This document shows positions 34,494 through 43,228 of a stretch of 64,000 nucleotides of DNA, in pieces. The position numbers and the translations under genes are program-made. The DNA comes from Neisseria sp. (GTDB lineage Bacteria > Pseudomonadota > Gammaproteobacteria > Burkholderiales > Neisseriaceae). Under the pieces are notes generated by a model. The model saw only the letters and a list, made by a program, of their open reading frames with translations. It was not told the origin of the DNA and did not search any database. Each line of letters opens with the position of its first letter. Within the stretch, counting starts at the first letter, position 1. Where the stretch lies: NCBI RefSeq assembly GCF_030527965.1, contig NZ_JAUMZU010000002.1, positions 124,001 through 188,000 on the forward strand, in the 5' to 3' direction.

Positions 34494-36257
34494 ATGAATC
34501 AACGTGAAACCGCCCGCCTGCTGGCTGAAACCATGATGGCCGGTTTTAACCGACATTACACCCTTTACCGCGAAGCATCGGCGCAGGCGAAGGGGCTGTT
34601 TGAGGCGGCGGATTGGAAGGGCATACAGGAATTGGTGGCGCTGCGTATTCAAATGTACGACAGCAGGGTGGCGGAAGCGGTGGAAGCCTTGCGCAGCCAA
34701 TTCGATGCAGGCAATCTGCCCGATGAAGTTTGGGCTGTGGTCAAGAAAGACTACATCGCGTTGTTAATCGACCACAAGCAGCCTGAGCTGGCGGAAACGT
34801 TTTTCAATTCCGTATCAACCAAGCTGCTGGCCAAAGAGTATTTCAACAACCAGTTTATTTTTGTCAAACCCGCCACAAGCACCGAATTCATTGATTCGGA
34901 AGAACGCATTTTCCAGTCTTTCTACCCTGATATGCAGGGCTTGCGCGGCTGCTTGCGCAAGATTCTGCAGCATTTCGGCTGGCGCGTTCCGTTTGAAAAC
35001 ATGAGGGAAGACGTTATCGGTATTCTGCATGCGGCAAAGAATTATTTGAAAGAAGAATGGCCGCCAAGGGAATTGAACTTGCATATCCAAGTGCTCAATT
35101 CGGCTTTTTACCGCAATAAATCGGCTTATGTTTTCGGACAGATGATTAACGGCAGCAGCAAATATCCGTTTGCGCTGGCTGTGGTGCACAACGAGGGCGG
35201 TTTGCAGATTGACGCGGCTTTGTTTGATCCGAAGCAGATTTCCGTATTGTTTTCGTTTGCCCGGGCTTATTTTTTGGTTGATATGCCGGTGCCCAGCGGC
35301 TATGTGCGTTTTCTGCGCGAGATGCTGCCGATGCGTTCCGACGGCGACTTTTATACTTTGCTGGGATTGCATAAGCAGGGCAAGAATATTTTCTGGCGCG
35401 AGTTTGCCCGGCATTTGGATCATTCGCAGGATAAATTTATTTTGGCGCCGGGCATTAAAGGCTTGGTTATGAGCGTCTTTACCCTGCCTTCGTTTCCTTA
35501 CGTGTTTAAAGTGATTAAAGATACTTTCGGGCCGAATAAGGATTTCGACCGGGAATATGTGCGCCAGAAATATCTGCTGGTCAAAAAACACGATAGAGTG
35601 GGGCGCATGGCGGATACGCTGGAATTTTCCGATGTGGCGTTGCCGAAAAGCCGTTGCGACGAAGCTTTTCTGCAAGAAATGCGAACATTGGCGCCAAGCC
35701 AGATTGAGGAAACCGATGACAGGGTGGTTATTAAACACGTTTATATCGAATATCGCCTGAAGCCGCTGAATCTCTTTATGCAGAGGGCAACGCCGGAAGA
35801 AAAGGCGGCGGCGGTTGTCGATTATGGGTTTGCTTTGAAAGAATTGGCCAGCGCCAATATTTTCCCAGGCGATATGCTGTATAAAAATTTCGGTATGACG
35901 CGCTTCGGACGGGTGATTTTTTATGATTACGATGAAATCGAGTACATGACCGACTGTAATTTCCGAAAAATCCCGCCCGCGCCGAATCCTGAAATGGAAA
36001 TGTCGGACGAGGTTTGGTATCCGGTGCATAAAGGCGATGTGTTTCCCGAAGAATTCGGCCCTTTTCTGCTCGGCGAGCCCGATGTGCGGCAGACGTTTCT
36101 GAAGCATCATAAAGAGCTGCTTACGCCTGAATTTTGGCAGGCAAAAAAAGAGCGGCTGATGCAGGGCTTATTGGATGATTTTTATCCTTATCCGCAATCT
36201 TTGCGTTTCAGGCCGGAAAAAACAGCGGCGGGATTGGTGGACGAATCGGATGTTTGA
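34494..36257 (+). CDS. aceK: Isocitrate dehydrogenase kinase/phosphatase
   Basis: A 587-residue bifunctional enzyme of normal length. The N-terminal regulatory half (about 1-300) is helical. The kinase half has the nucleotide loop A-P-G-I-K-G-L-V-M, the V-F-K-V-I-K-D lysine, the E-Y-R-L-K-P-L-N hinge and F-Y-D-Y-D-E-I as the metal-binding DFG equivalent. AceK phosphorylates isocitrate dehydrogenase to divert carbon into the glyoxylate shunt during growth on acetate. aceA and aceB are not adjacent. The RBS is AAGGAG. Confidence 0.95.
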   Translation: MNQRETARLLAETMMAGFNRHYTLYREASAQAKGLFEAADWKGIQELVALRIQMYDSRVAEAVEALRSQFDAGNLPDEVWAVVKKDYIALLIDHKQPELAETFFNSVSTKLLAKEYFNNQFIFVKPATSTEFIDSEERIFQSFYPDMQGLRGCLRKILQHFGWRVPFENMREDVIGILHAAKNYLKEEWPPRELNLHIQVLNSAFYRNKSAYVFGQMINGSSKYPFALAVVHNEGGLQIDAALFDPKQISVLFSFARAYFLVDMPVPSGYVRFLREMLPMRSDGDFYTLLGLHKQGKNIFWREFARHLDHSQDKFILAPGIKGLVMSVFTLPSFPYVFKVIKDTFGPNKDFDREYVRQKYLLVKKHDRVGRMADTLEFSDVALPKSRCDEAFLQEMRTLAPSQIEETDDRVVIKHVYIEYRLKPLNLFMQRATPEEKAAAVVDYGFALKELASANIFPGDMLYKNFGMTRFGRVIFYDYDEIEYMTDCNFRKIPPAPNPEMEMSDEVWYPVHKGDVFPEEFGPFLLGEPDVRQTFLKHHKELLTPEFWQAKKERLMQGLLDDFYPYPQSLRFRPEKTAAGLVDESDV

Positions 36258-36268
36258 CGAGCTGGACG

Positions 36269-36305
36269 AATGCCTGTCTGAAATATTTTCAGGCAGGCAT
36301 TTTTC
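36269..36305. terminator. DUS-derived terminator between aceK and rnhB
   Basis: TGCCTGTCTGAA (36271-36282) pairs with TTCAGGCAGGCA (36288-36299) through one G-U wobble, followed by TTTTT. The genes converge. Confidence 0.85.
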
Positions 36306-36312
36306 AGTGTTT

Positions 36313-36900
36313 TTATTTAAACAAACGCCCTTGTGCCAATAGGGATTTGACCGGTGCGAAATCGCGGCGGTGTTCGGGGAGCACACCGAATTTTTGTAAG
36401 GCGGCCAGATGAGCCGCGGTGCCGTAGCCTTTGTGTCGCTCGAACCCGTATTGCGGGTAGCGCTCGGCCAAAGCATACATTTCGGCATCGCGAGCGGTTT
36501 TGGCCAGCACGGATGCGGCGGAAATCTGAATGATTTTGCTGTCGCCTTTTACAATCGCTTCTGCGGCAACGCCCAAATCGGGTGGAATGCGGTTGCCGTC
36601 AATCAACACTTGGTTTGGACGAACGTTTAAGCCTTGCACGGCACGGGTCATGGCCAGCATGGTGGCGTGTAGGATGTTGAGGCGTTCGATTTCTTCAACG
36701 CCGGCCGAGGCTACGCACCATGCCAAAGCCTGTTGTTTGATAATGATACTAAGCTCGTCCCGCTTTTTTTCACTTAGCTTTTTAGAGTCGGTCAGGCCGG
36801 GTGTGTGGCAGTCGACCGGCAAAATAACGGCGGCAGCAAATACGCTGCCAACCAGAGGGCCTCTTCCGGCTTCGTCTACGCCGGCAATGATGTTGTGCAT
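36313..36900 (-). CDS. rnhB: Ribonuclease HII
   Basis: A 195-residue RNase HII. It has [14 protein letters not shown] with the first catalytic Asp and Glu, L-T-D-S-K-K-L-S with the G-R-G partner Asp/Lys region, V-L-I-D-G-N-R, and [20 protein letters not shown] with the remaining metal ligands. It removes ribonucleotides from DNA and RNA-DNA hybrids. It often sits beside lpxB in other bacteria; here it stands alone. Confidence 0.95.
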   Translation of the reverse strand: MHNIIAGVDEAGRGPLVGSVFAAAVILPVDCHTPGLTDSKKLSEKKRDELSIIIKQQALAWCVASAGVEEIERLNILHATMLAMTRAVQGLNVRPNQVLIDGNRIPPDLGVAAEAIVKGDSKIIQISAASVLAKTARDAEMYALAERYPQYGFERHKGYGTAAHLAALQKFGVLPEHRRDFAPVKSLLAQGRLFK

Positions 36901-37016
36901 GGTTTTCCTGAATGGCTGTGAATGCTGGTTGAATTATAACGAAGATTGTCTTGCAAACCGAATAGGCGTAACAGCCGAACGATGCGCTATTTTATACAGC
37001 GGCGTGAGCCAAACGA

Positions 37017-37048
37017 AAATGCCTGTCTGAAATTTCAGGCAGGCATTT
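37017..37048 (-). terminator. DUS-derived terminator after the RTX gene
   Basis: AAATGCCTG...CAGGCATTT: TGCCTGTCTGAA (37020-37031) and TTCAGGCAGGCA (37034-37045) with a 2-nt gap. It lies downstream of the minus-strand RTX gene. Confidence 0.75.
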
Positions 37049-37119
37049 GTTTATTATGCACGGTATAGATCGTGAGCAGACGTTTTATCGATGAGGGGAA
37101 AACCGTTTCACCGCAAATC

Positions 37120-38388
37120 TTAAGCGCAGCAGGCTTGGCTTTGTGCCTGAATCTGGTCTTGTACGGATGCGGTCAAATCGGAGTCGCCGCAAGAGTAGCA
37201 GTGAACGGCATCGGCGATTTGTTTCGCATCCCAAGTCACTTTGCTTTCGGTAAATACGAATTGCTCGATTTGGTATTCGCTGCCTTTAAACCAGTTGTTA
37301 ACCGTGATGCTGTCTTCCGAAGTTCTGCCGCCGTCTTCTGCTTGGCTGGCGATGTTGATCAGCAAATCGTTGCCGCAGCGCTCGAAGCATAAGTCAGAAG
37401 CTTTAATTTCACCGTTGAACTGCAAAATGTCGGTGTGGGAAGAATCGCAGTCGAAATCGTAAATCACGTCGTGGTCGTAGCCGCGCGCGAATACATAAGT
37501 ATCGCAACCTTCGCCGCCGTTCAGGATGTCGTTGCCTGTACCGCCGTCTAGGAAGTCGTTACCTCTGCCGCCAACCAAAATATCGTTGCCTGCGTGACCG
37601 TATAAGTTGTCGTTGCCGTCTAGCGAGCTCAGGAAGTTTTTGCCGTCGTTACCGTGTAACACGTTGTTTAAATGGTTGCCGATGGCGTTGAGATCGTGGT
37701 CGGTTAACAGTGTGATGTTTTCAACGTGATTGGGCGCAGTGATGTTGACGCTGCTTAGAATGGTATCGTCGCCTTCGCCGGCTTTTTCAATAACTTTGTC
37801 GTGGTGGTTGTCAACGTAGTAAGTATCGTTGCCCGGGCCGCCGATCATGATGTCGCATCCGGATTCGCCGTCTAAAATGTCGTTACCGCCTTTGGAAATG
37901 ATGATGTCGTTACCCGGACCGGTAGAAATATCATCGTTGTGATCCGTGCCGTAAACGATATCGTTTTGGGAAGGGTCGGAATGACACCAGCCTTTTTGGT
38001 CGTCCCAACACCAATTGCCGTGATTGCCGCCTTTATCATGATGATGTTTGTCATAACCAGGATTGCAACCCCAGTCTTTACCGCCCCAGCCGTGACCATG
38101 GCCATGGCCGAAGTCTTTGCCGTAACCGCAGCCGTCGTGCCCCCAACCGGGTGCGCAACCGAATCCTTTAGCGTGGCCGTGTCCCCAACCATGGCCGTGG
38201 CCGAACTCTTTACCGTAGCCACAGTCGTTATGACCCCAACCGCCCCAGCCGTGGCCATGACCGAAACCTTTGTGATGGCCGTTATCCCAACCGTGGTTGT
38301 GCGGGGCGAATGATTGACCACAGTTCCATTGTGGAACGCCTCTCGGCGCGCAGTGGCCGAAAGAACCTTTAAAACCGTATGCAGACAT
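37120..38388 (-). CDS. RTX calcium-binding protein with a His/Gly/Cys-rich N-terminus
   Basis: A 422-residue protein. Residues 1 to about 135 are an extraordinary low-complexity region built on G-H-G-H-G-W-G and C-G-Y-G-K-x-F-G units, rich in His, Gly, Trp, Asp and Cys. Then come two blocks of RTX nonapeptides (G-G-x-G-N-D-x-L-x). One is around 165-195 (ending T-Y-Y-V-D) and one around 255-300 (L-V-G-G-R-G-N-D-F-L-D-G-G-T-G-N-D). A haemolysin-type C-terminal region follows, and the last residues are Cys-rich (A-C-C-A). RTX repeats fold on Ca2+ outside the cell after type I secretion. There is no Sec signal. No T1SS genes are nearby. GGAGG precedes the ATG. The N-terminal part may bind Cu, Ni or Zn. 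Confidence 0.85.
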   Translation of the reverse strand: MSAYGFKGSFGHCAPRGVPQWNCGQSFAPHNHGWDNGHHKGFGHGHGWGGWGHNDCGYGKEFGHGHGWGHGHAKGFGCAPGWGHDGCGYGKDFGHGHGHGWGGKDWGCNPGYDKHHHDKGGNHGNWCWDDQKGWCHSDPSQNDIVYGTDHNDDISTGPGNDIIISKGGNDILDGESGCDIMIGGPGNDTYYVDNHHDKVIEKAGEGDDTILSSVNITAPNHVENITLLTDHDLNAIGNHLNNVLHGNDGKNFLSSLDGNDNLYGHAGNDILVGGRGNDFLDGGTGNDILNGGEGCDTYVFARGYDHDVIYDFDCDSSHTDILQFNGEIKASDLCFERCGNDLLINIASQAEDGGRTSEDSITVNNWFKGSEYQIEQFVFTESKVTWDAKQIADAVHCYSCGDSDLTASVQDQIQAQSQACCA

Positions 38389-38684
38389 TTGTTAACCTCC
38401 GAAATTACTGTTGTTAGTTACCTTAAATATAATAAACAGGAGATGCCGTTTAAATAATCGTGTGTTAAGGCGGTATGTATATTAATTAACTTACAAAAAA
38501 TAAATGTTTTTTTACGAAAATCGGCGGTTAAATAAAACAAATGGCGTATGGGTAATGATATTTCATTATTTTTATGTGTCTGTATGGTATTTTTTGTTAA
38601 ATTTTATGTTTTTATGTTTTTGTCATTATTGGTGGCGGATGGTAAGTGTTTGACATAGTCGCTTTTTGATTAGATATATGTTTA
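38389..38684. other. AT-rich upstream region of the RTX gene
   Basis: About 300 bp with long A/T runs and no coding frame. It should hold the minus-strand RTX promoter. I could not pick a single convincing -35/-10 pair. Confidence 0.5.
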
Positions 38685-38752
38685 ATGCCTGTCTGAAAAA
38701 ACAAACCGGATTCTAACTAAATAGAATCCGGTTTGTTTTTTCAGACAGGCAT
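38685..38752 (-). terminator. 31-bp perfect inverted repeat ending the alcohol dehydrogenase gene
   Basis: Positions 38685-38715 are the exact complement of 38722-38752, with a 6-nt loop. The arms start with a DUS and continue through AAAAAACAAACCGGATTCTA. The right arm touches the adh stop codon. It is the longest perfect hairpin in the window and also separates adh from the RTX promoter region. Confidence 0.9.
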
Positions 38753-39837
38753 CAGTCCATTTCGACAATCACTTTTATTGCTTTTTCGTCGGCCGCATGT
38801 TTGAACACGTCATAAGCTTTTTCCATGTCGGCAAATTTCAAATGATGGCTTGCCAGTTTTTCTAAAGGCAGTTTGCCCGATTCGCAAGATTTGAGCAGCA
38901 TGCCGGTGGTATTTGTGTTAACCAAGCCGGTGGTAATGGTCAGGTTTTTAATCCACAATTTTTCTAACTCAAAGTTAACAGATTTGCCGTGTACACCTAC
39001 GTTGGCAATATGACCGCCTACCTTAACAATTTTTTGGCAGATATCCCAGGTCGGTTCGACACCCACCGCTTCCATAGCACAATCTACGCCTTTACCGCCG
39101 GTAATTTCCAATACTCTGGCAATCGCATCTTCTTTGGCAGAGTTGATGATATGGGTCGCTCCCATTTCTTTTGCCATTGCCAAGCGGCTTTCATCCATAT
39201 CGATTGCAATAATATTGGCAGGGGAGTAGAACTGAGAAGTGAGCAAGCAACCCATACCAATCGGGCCGACACCGACAATAGCAATCGAGTCGCCGGGTCT
39301 GACGTTGCCGTATTGCACGCCGATTTCGTGGGAAGTGGGTAGAACGTCCGACAGGAATACGGCCACATCGGTGTTCAGGTTATCGGGAAGATGATAGAGC
39401 GAATTGTCGGCAAAAGGTGTGCGAACGTATTCGGCTTGGGTGCCGTCTATCATATAGCCCATAATCCAACCGCCGTCTTTTTCGCAGTGAGCATAGAGTT
39501 GCTTCTGGCAATTTTCGCAAGAGCCGCAACGGCTGACGCAAGAAACAATTACCTTGTCGCCTTTTTTGAAGTTTTTTACGGCAGAACCGACTTCTTCAAC
39601 GATGCCGATGCCTTCGTGCCCTAAAATGCGCCCCGTCCACTCGCCTGTTTTTTCACGGGCAACAGCTTCGATTTCCGGATTTTTACCTTTCCAGATACCC
39701 AAGTCGGTACCGCAGATAGTGGTTTTGGTAATGCGAATGACCGCGTCGGTTGCATCGATGATCTGAGGTACGGGACGGTCTTCAAAACGGATGTCGTTGG
39801 CGCCATAATAAACCATGGCTTTCATTGAATTGTTCAT
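38752..39837 (-). CDS. Zinc-dependent alcohol dehydrogenase
   Basis: A 361-residue MDR-family enzyme. Catalytic zinc ligands are in I-C-G-T-D (Cys42) and G-H-E (His74, Glu75). The structural zinc site is Cys104, Cys107, Cys110 and Cys118, and the NAD-binding motif is G-V-G-P-I-G-M-G. The extended G-W-I-M-G-Y-M-I-D-G-T-Q-A-E-Y block resembles the long-type alcohol and polyol dehydrogenases common in Neisseria and Gram-positive bacteria. The exact substrate is not clear. An AGGAG site lies 7 bases before the ATG at 39837. It has its own AT-rich upstream region with a possible operator. Confidence 0.9.
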   Translation of the reverse strand: MNNSMKAMVYYGANDIRFEDRPVPQIIDATDAVIRITKTTICGTDLGIWKGKNPEIEAVAREKTGEWTGRILGHEGIGIVEEVGSAVKNFKKGDKVIVSCVSRCGSCENCQKQLYAHCEKDGGWIMGYMIDGTQAEYVRTPFADNSLYHLPDNLNTDVAVFLSDVLPTSHEIGVQYGNVRPGDSIAIVGVGPIGMGCLLTSQFYSPANIIAIDMDESRLAMAKEMGATHIINSAKEDAIARVLEITGGKGVDCAMEAVGVEPTWDICQKIVKVGGHIANVGVHGKSVNFELEKLWIKNLTITTGLVNTNTTGMLLKSCESGKLPLEKLASHHLKFADMEKAYDVFKHAADEKAIKVIVEMD

Positions 39838-40193
39838 AGTTATGCTCCTAGTAGAAAACGGTTGGCACTAAAGAAATAGAAATCAATATTTTTCCTTTGG
39901 TGGAAATTTGTTAATAGTGATTTCTATTATTATCGAATACTTAAATAAAAGCCAATATTTATATTAATAAATACCATTTATTCAAATTAGAATAACCGAC
40001 AGGTGTTTCAGATAGGATTTTAAAATCATAAGATTAAAAAATTTCATGGCATTATATAAATTCTGACTGTTATTGTTTTCATTATATAGTTGTTTTGATT
40101 TTATATGCAAATACGAAATTTTAATCCCTTAGTTAGAAAAATAAAATGTTATGTTATAACAAAATATTTTATTTGTTCTTATAGAGAAATAGA
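39838..40193. other. AT-rich upstream region of the alcohol dehydrogenase gene
   Basis: About 355 bp, roughly three-quarters A/T, with no coding frame. AATAGAAATCA at 39875-39885 is repeated inverted at 39918-39928 (11 bp, 32-bp spacer), close to the gene start. This is a possible regulator-binding site. Confidence 0.5.
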
Positions 40194-40246
40194 AAACCCG
40201 CCTTTATATTATTGAGAAAATATTCCAATAATATAAAGGCGGGTTT
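40194..40246 (-). terminator. 21-bp terminator of tsf
   Basis: AAACCCGCCTTTATATTATTG (40194-40214) is the exact complement of 40226-40246, with an 11-nt loop and A/T flanks. It lies 22 bases past the tsf stop and contains no DUS. Confidence 0.85.
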
Positions 40247-40268
40247 TTAAAATAATTAAAACAGAGGA

Positions 40269-41123
40269 TTACACTTTGGCTGCAGCAGCAACTTCCGCAG
40301 CATAGTCCACTTCTTTTTTCTCAATGCCGTCACCCACTTTATAGCGAACGAAAGAAACAACTTCCGCACCGTTTTCTTTCAAGAATTGGGCAACGGTTTG
40401 ATCAGGGTTCATCACAAACGCTTGGCCGTTTAAGGTAACCTCTGCCAAGAATTTTTTGATGCGGCCTTCAACCATTTTAGCTGCAATATCGGCCGGTTTG
40501 CCGGATTCGATGGCTTGCTGGGTGTAGATGTGGCGCTCTTTTTCAACGGTTTCCGCGTCAACTTGGCTTTCAGACACGCATTGGGGTTTGGCGGCAACGA
40601 TGTGCATACCCACTTTACGGGCGACGTCTTCTGCACCTTTGAATTCAACCAAAACGCCTTCCGTTGCCAATGCACCGTGGATGTAAGCGGTTAGGTTGTT
40701 GGCGGTTTCGATGATTTCGAAACGGCGAACCGACATGTTTTCACCCAATTTGGCGATGATGGCTTTACGTTCTTCTTCAACCAATGCGCTTAATTCTTCC
40801 AGTGTTGCCGGTTTTTTCTCGGCGGCAGTTTTGGCGACGAAATTGGCGAAGCTAACAAAACCGGTGTCTTTCGCAACGAAGTCGGTTTCGCAGTTAACTT
40901 CAACCAGTGCGCCGACATTGCCTTCGATGGCGTAAGCCAATACACCTTCAGCGGCGGTACGGCCAGCCAGTTTGCCGGCTTTGGCGCCGGATTTAATGCG
41001 CAGGATTTCTTCGGCTTTTGCCATATCGCCGTCGGCTTCAACCAAGGCTTTTTTGCATTCCATCATACCCAAGCCGGTAGCGGCGCGCAGATCGGCAACC
41101 ATTTTTGCGGTAATTGCAGACAT
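40269..41123 (-). CDS. tsf: Elongation factor Ts
   Basis: A 284-residue nucleotide exchange factor for EF-Tu. The N-terminal UBA-like domain has [19 protein letters not shown], the core has the [10 protein letters not shown] motif, and the last part is the dimerisation/helical region with [15 protein letters not shown]. It follows rpsB 224 bases downstream with an internal hairpin between them, the standard rpsB-tsf operon. Confidence 0.97.
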   Translation of the reverse strand: MSAITAKMVADLRAATGLGMMECKKALVEADGDMAKAEEILRIKSGAKAGKLAGRTAAEGVLAYAIEGNVGALVEVNCETDFVAKDTGFVSFANFVAKTAAEKKPATLEELSALVEEERKAIIAKLGENMSVRRFEIIETANNLTAYIHGALATEGVLVEFKGAEDVARKVGMHIVAAKPQCVSESQVDAETVEKERHIYTQQAIESGKPADIAAKMVEGRIKKFLAEVTLNGQAFVMNPDQTVAQFLKENGAEVVSFVRYKVGDGIEKKEVDYAAEVAAAAKV

Positions 41124-41287
41124 TTTTGTCTCCTAGAGATAATTTTAAAAACGATAAACACAACGGCTTGTTGTGTTTGAGGAACTTATACAGCCGACAG
41201 GGCAGAATTGAACGGCCAGCCTGCCTCTGTTGGATATTGACGGCGGGTTCCCCAATGAAAAATGAACGGAGTTTGCCAGAATGAATT

Positions 41288-41299
41288 TTCAGACAGGCA
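41288..41299 (-). repeat. DUS between rpsB and tsf
   Basis: An exact TTCAGACAGGCA, unpaired, next to the intergenic hairpin. Confidence 0.85.
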
Positions 41300-41309
41300 T
41301 TTCATGAGC

Positions 41310-41335
41310 AACAAAGGGGCGGAAGCCCCTTTGTT
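41310..41335 (-). terminator. Hairpin between rpsB and tsf
   Basis: AACAAAGGGGC and GCCCCTTTGTT form an 11-bp stem with a 4-nt loop 12 bases after the rpsB stop. Only a short T-run follows, so it may be an attenuator or processing site that sets the rpsB:tsf ratio rather than a full stop. Confidence 0.65.
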
Positions 41336-41347
41336 AACAGCAGATGA

Positions 41348-42076
41348 TTAAACGGCTGCAGCTTCTTGAGCGGCGGCAACGGTTTCGGCAACGGCTTGGT
41401 TTTTACCTTCCAATACGGCATCGGCAATACCGCGGCAATACAAGCGGATGGCTTTGGCAGAGTCGTCGTTGCCCGGGATAACGTGTTTCACGCCGTCGGG
41501 GCTGTTGTTGGTATCGACTACGGCGATAACGGGAATGCCCAATTTAGCGGCTTCCACCAAGGTACCGTGTTGGTAGCCGGTGTCGATAACGAAGATAGCA
41601 TCTGGCAAGCCTTTCATGTCTTTGATACCGCCCAGCGAGCGCTCCAGTTTTTCTACTTCGCGGGTCATATCCAGCAATTCTTTTTTGTTGTAGCCGCTTT
41701 CTTCCGCGTTTTCCAGAATCGCTCTTTTTTCTTCCAAGCGTTTGATGGATTGTTTAACGGTTTTGTAGTTGGTCAGCATGCCGCCCAACCAGCGGAAATC
41801 AACGTAGGGCATGCCGGCGCGGACGGCTTCTTCGCGCACGATTTCACGAGCCTGACGCTTAGTGCCGACAAACAGAATGGTGCCTTTGTTGGCAACCAAA
41901 CGGCGAACCACTTCTTGTGCCTCTTGGAACAGGGGCAGGGTTTTTTCCAGATTGATGATGTGGATTTTGTTGCGGGCGCCGAAAATGTATTCTGCCATTT
42001 TCGGGTTCCAGTAACGGGTTTGGTGGCCGAAGTGTACGCCGGCTTCAAGCATTTGGCGCATGGTAATCTGAGACAT
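41348..42076 (-). CDS. rpsB: 30S ribosomal protein S2
   Basis: A 242-residue protein starting [20 protein letters not shown] at 42076. It has R-Y-W-N-P-K-M, the I-H-I-I-N-L-E-K-T motif, R-W-L-G-G-M-L-T-N and the C-terminal [10 protein letters not shown] block typical of S2. An upstream in-frame codon at 42109 lacks conserved sequence. First gene of the rpsB-tsf operon. Confidence 0.97.
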   Translation of the reverse strand: MSQITMRQMLEAGVHFGHQTRYWNPKMAEYIFGARNKIHIINLEKTLPLFQEAQEVVRRLVANKGTILFVGTKRQAREIVREEAVRAGMPYVDFRWLGGMLTNYKTVKQSIKRLEEKRAILENAEESGYNKKELLDMTREVEKLERSLGGIKDMKGLPDAIFVIDTGYQHGTLVEAAKLGIPVIAVVDTNNSPDGVKHVIPGNDDSAKAIRLYCRGIADAVLEGKNQAVAETVAAAQEAAAV

Positions 42077-42262
42077 ATTAAATTCCTTATAAAGGGTTAA
42101 TGCAAACACCCGCGCATAGAACTTGGCGAAGGCCGGTTATTAAAGGCATAGCGGCGGTTTCGGCAAGCACCCTTATAGCGCAGAGTGCGGGCGTTATTAA
42201 AAATAAACGGTTAAAATAAACATTCCCGAATTCGGGAACCGAGTAATTATATAGATAATGCC

Positions 42263-42466
42263 TTAATCAGGCAAGGTTTTGTCTTCCTGCGGGGGTTGCT
42301 GCATCAACCGTTTGTTACGCCGCCGTGTTTTGACTACCCAAAACATGAAAAGCGTGGGCAGGATGGTCCAGAACACTAAATAAATGAGTATTCTGGCGAT
42401 GCCGGGTTGGGCCAGAGAAAACATTAATGTGGTGAAAATATAGCCGATGGCGATGATATGCCACAT
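42263..42466 (-). CDS. Small two-helix membrane protein
   Basis: A 67-residue protein with two hydrophobic segments (about 2-20 and 25-45) followed by a basic T-R-R-R-N-K-R and an acidic tail. The positive charges after the second helix place both ends in the cytoplasm. I do not recognise the family. It lies alone between rpsB and ppa, transcribed toward rpsB, with an inverted DUS pair upstream. Confidence 0.65.
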   Translation of the reverse strand: MWHIIAIGYIFTTLMFSLAQPGIARILIYLVFWTILPTLFMFWVVKTRRRNKRLMQQPPQEDKTLPD

Positions 42467-42490
42467 GTGTGTTGCCTTTAAAAAGTGTTT

Positions 42491-42564
42491 TTCAGACAGG
42501 CATTATAATCATGCGAAAGAATATTTGCTTGGTTGGCGATGCGATGATTATATGCCTGTCTGAA
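42491..42564. repeat. Extended inverted DUS pair before ppa
   Basis: The reverse DUS (42491-42502) plus TTATAATCAT faces ATGATTATA plus the forward DUS (42553-42564). The arms match over about 22 bases with one deleted base, across a 27-nt loop. It separates the small membrane gene from the ppa promoter. Confidence 0.7.
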
Positions 42565-42575
42565 AACATGAAATT

Positions 42576-42584
42576 TGCTATAAT
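42576..42584 (+). promoter_or_regulatory. Extended -10 promoter of ppa
   Basis: TGCTATAAT, an extended -10 with consensus hexamer at 42579-42584, 40 bases before the ppa ATG. No good -35 is needed or seen. Confidence 0.7.
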
Positions 42585-42623
42585 CGGCGCTTTATCCCCC
42601 AATCTGAAAAAGGAACTTCCCAA

Positions 42624-43154
42624 ATGGCAGACTTTAATAAAATTCTGGATGCTGGAAATGTGGATGGCGGCATTATCAATGTGGTTATCGAGATTCCTGC
42701 CGGCTCTAATCATAAAATCGAGTGGAACCGCGAATTGGCCGTGATGCAGCTTGACCGCGTGGAGCCGATTGCATTTGCAAAGCCGACGAACTACGGCTTT
42801 ATTCCGCAAACGCTGGATGAAGACGGCGATGAGCTGGATGCTTTAATTATTACTGAAACGCCGTTGCCAACCGGTATCTTTATGGAAGCCAAAGTCATCG
42901 GCGTGATGAAGTTTGTGGACGACGGCGAGGTGGATGATAAAGTTGTGGTGGTTCCTGCCGACGACCGCAACAATGGCAATGCCTACAATACATTGGCCGA
43001 TTTACCGCAACAATTGATCAAGCAAATCGAGTTTCACTTCAATCATTACAAAGACCTGAAAAAACCGGGTACCACTCAGGTAACCAAATGGGGCGATATT
43101 GAGGAAGCCAAAGAGGTTATCCGTGAATCTCAGGCGCGTTGGAAAACCCTGTAA
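42624..43154 (+). CDS. ppa: Inorganic pyrophosphatase
   Basis: A 176-residue family I pyrophosphatase. It has E-I-P-A-G-S-N-H-K-I-E, Y-G-F-I-P-Q-T and the metal-binding signature D-E-D-G-D-E-L-D, followed by K-V-I-G-V and D-D-x-K-V-V-V-V-P. It hydrolyses pyrophosphate and pulls biosynthetic reactions forward. AAGGAA RBS. Monocistronic. Confidence 0.96.
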   Translation: MADFNKILDAGNVDGGIINVVIEIPAGSNHKIEWNRELAVMQLDRVEPIAFAKPTNYGFIPQTLDEDGDELDALIITETPLPTGIFMEAKVIGVMKFVDDGEVDDKVVVVPADDRNNGNAYNTLADLPQQLIKQIEFHFNHYKDLKKPGTTQVTKWGDIEEAKEVIRESQARWKTL

Positions 43155-43179
43155 TAGTTTGTAATAAAAATCATGATGG

Positions 43180-43213
43180 CGCTGCTTTTATGCCTGTAAA
43201 AGCAGCGTTTTTC
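43180..43213 (+). terminator. Non-DUS terminator of ppa
   Basis: CGCTGCTTTTA (43180-43190) pairs with TAAAAGCAGCG (43197-43207), 11 bp with a 6-nt loop, then TTTTTC. The loop reads TGCCTG, half a DUS. Confidence 0.85.
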
Positions 43214-43216
43214 TTT

Positions 43217-43228
43217 TTCAGACAGGCA
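43217..43228 (-). repeat. DUS after the ppa terminator
   Basis: An exact TTCAGACAGGCA, unpaired. Confidence 0.85.

Noticed and set aside
34815..36110. 431-codon frame antisense to aceK
   Set aside because: His- and Arg-rich antisense shadow of a well-conserved gene; no motif of its own.
37872..38321. Frames over the His-rich RTX N-terminus
   Set aside because: Repetitive GGH codons keep several frames open, but only the RTX frame has an RBS, calcium repeats and a normal C-terminus.
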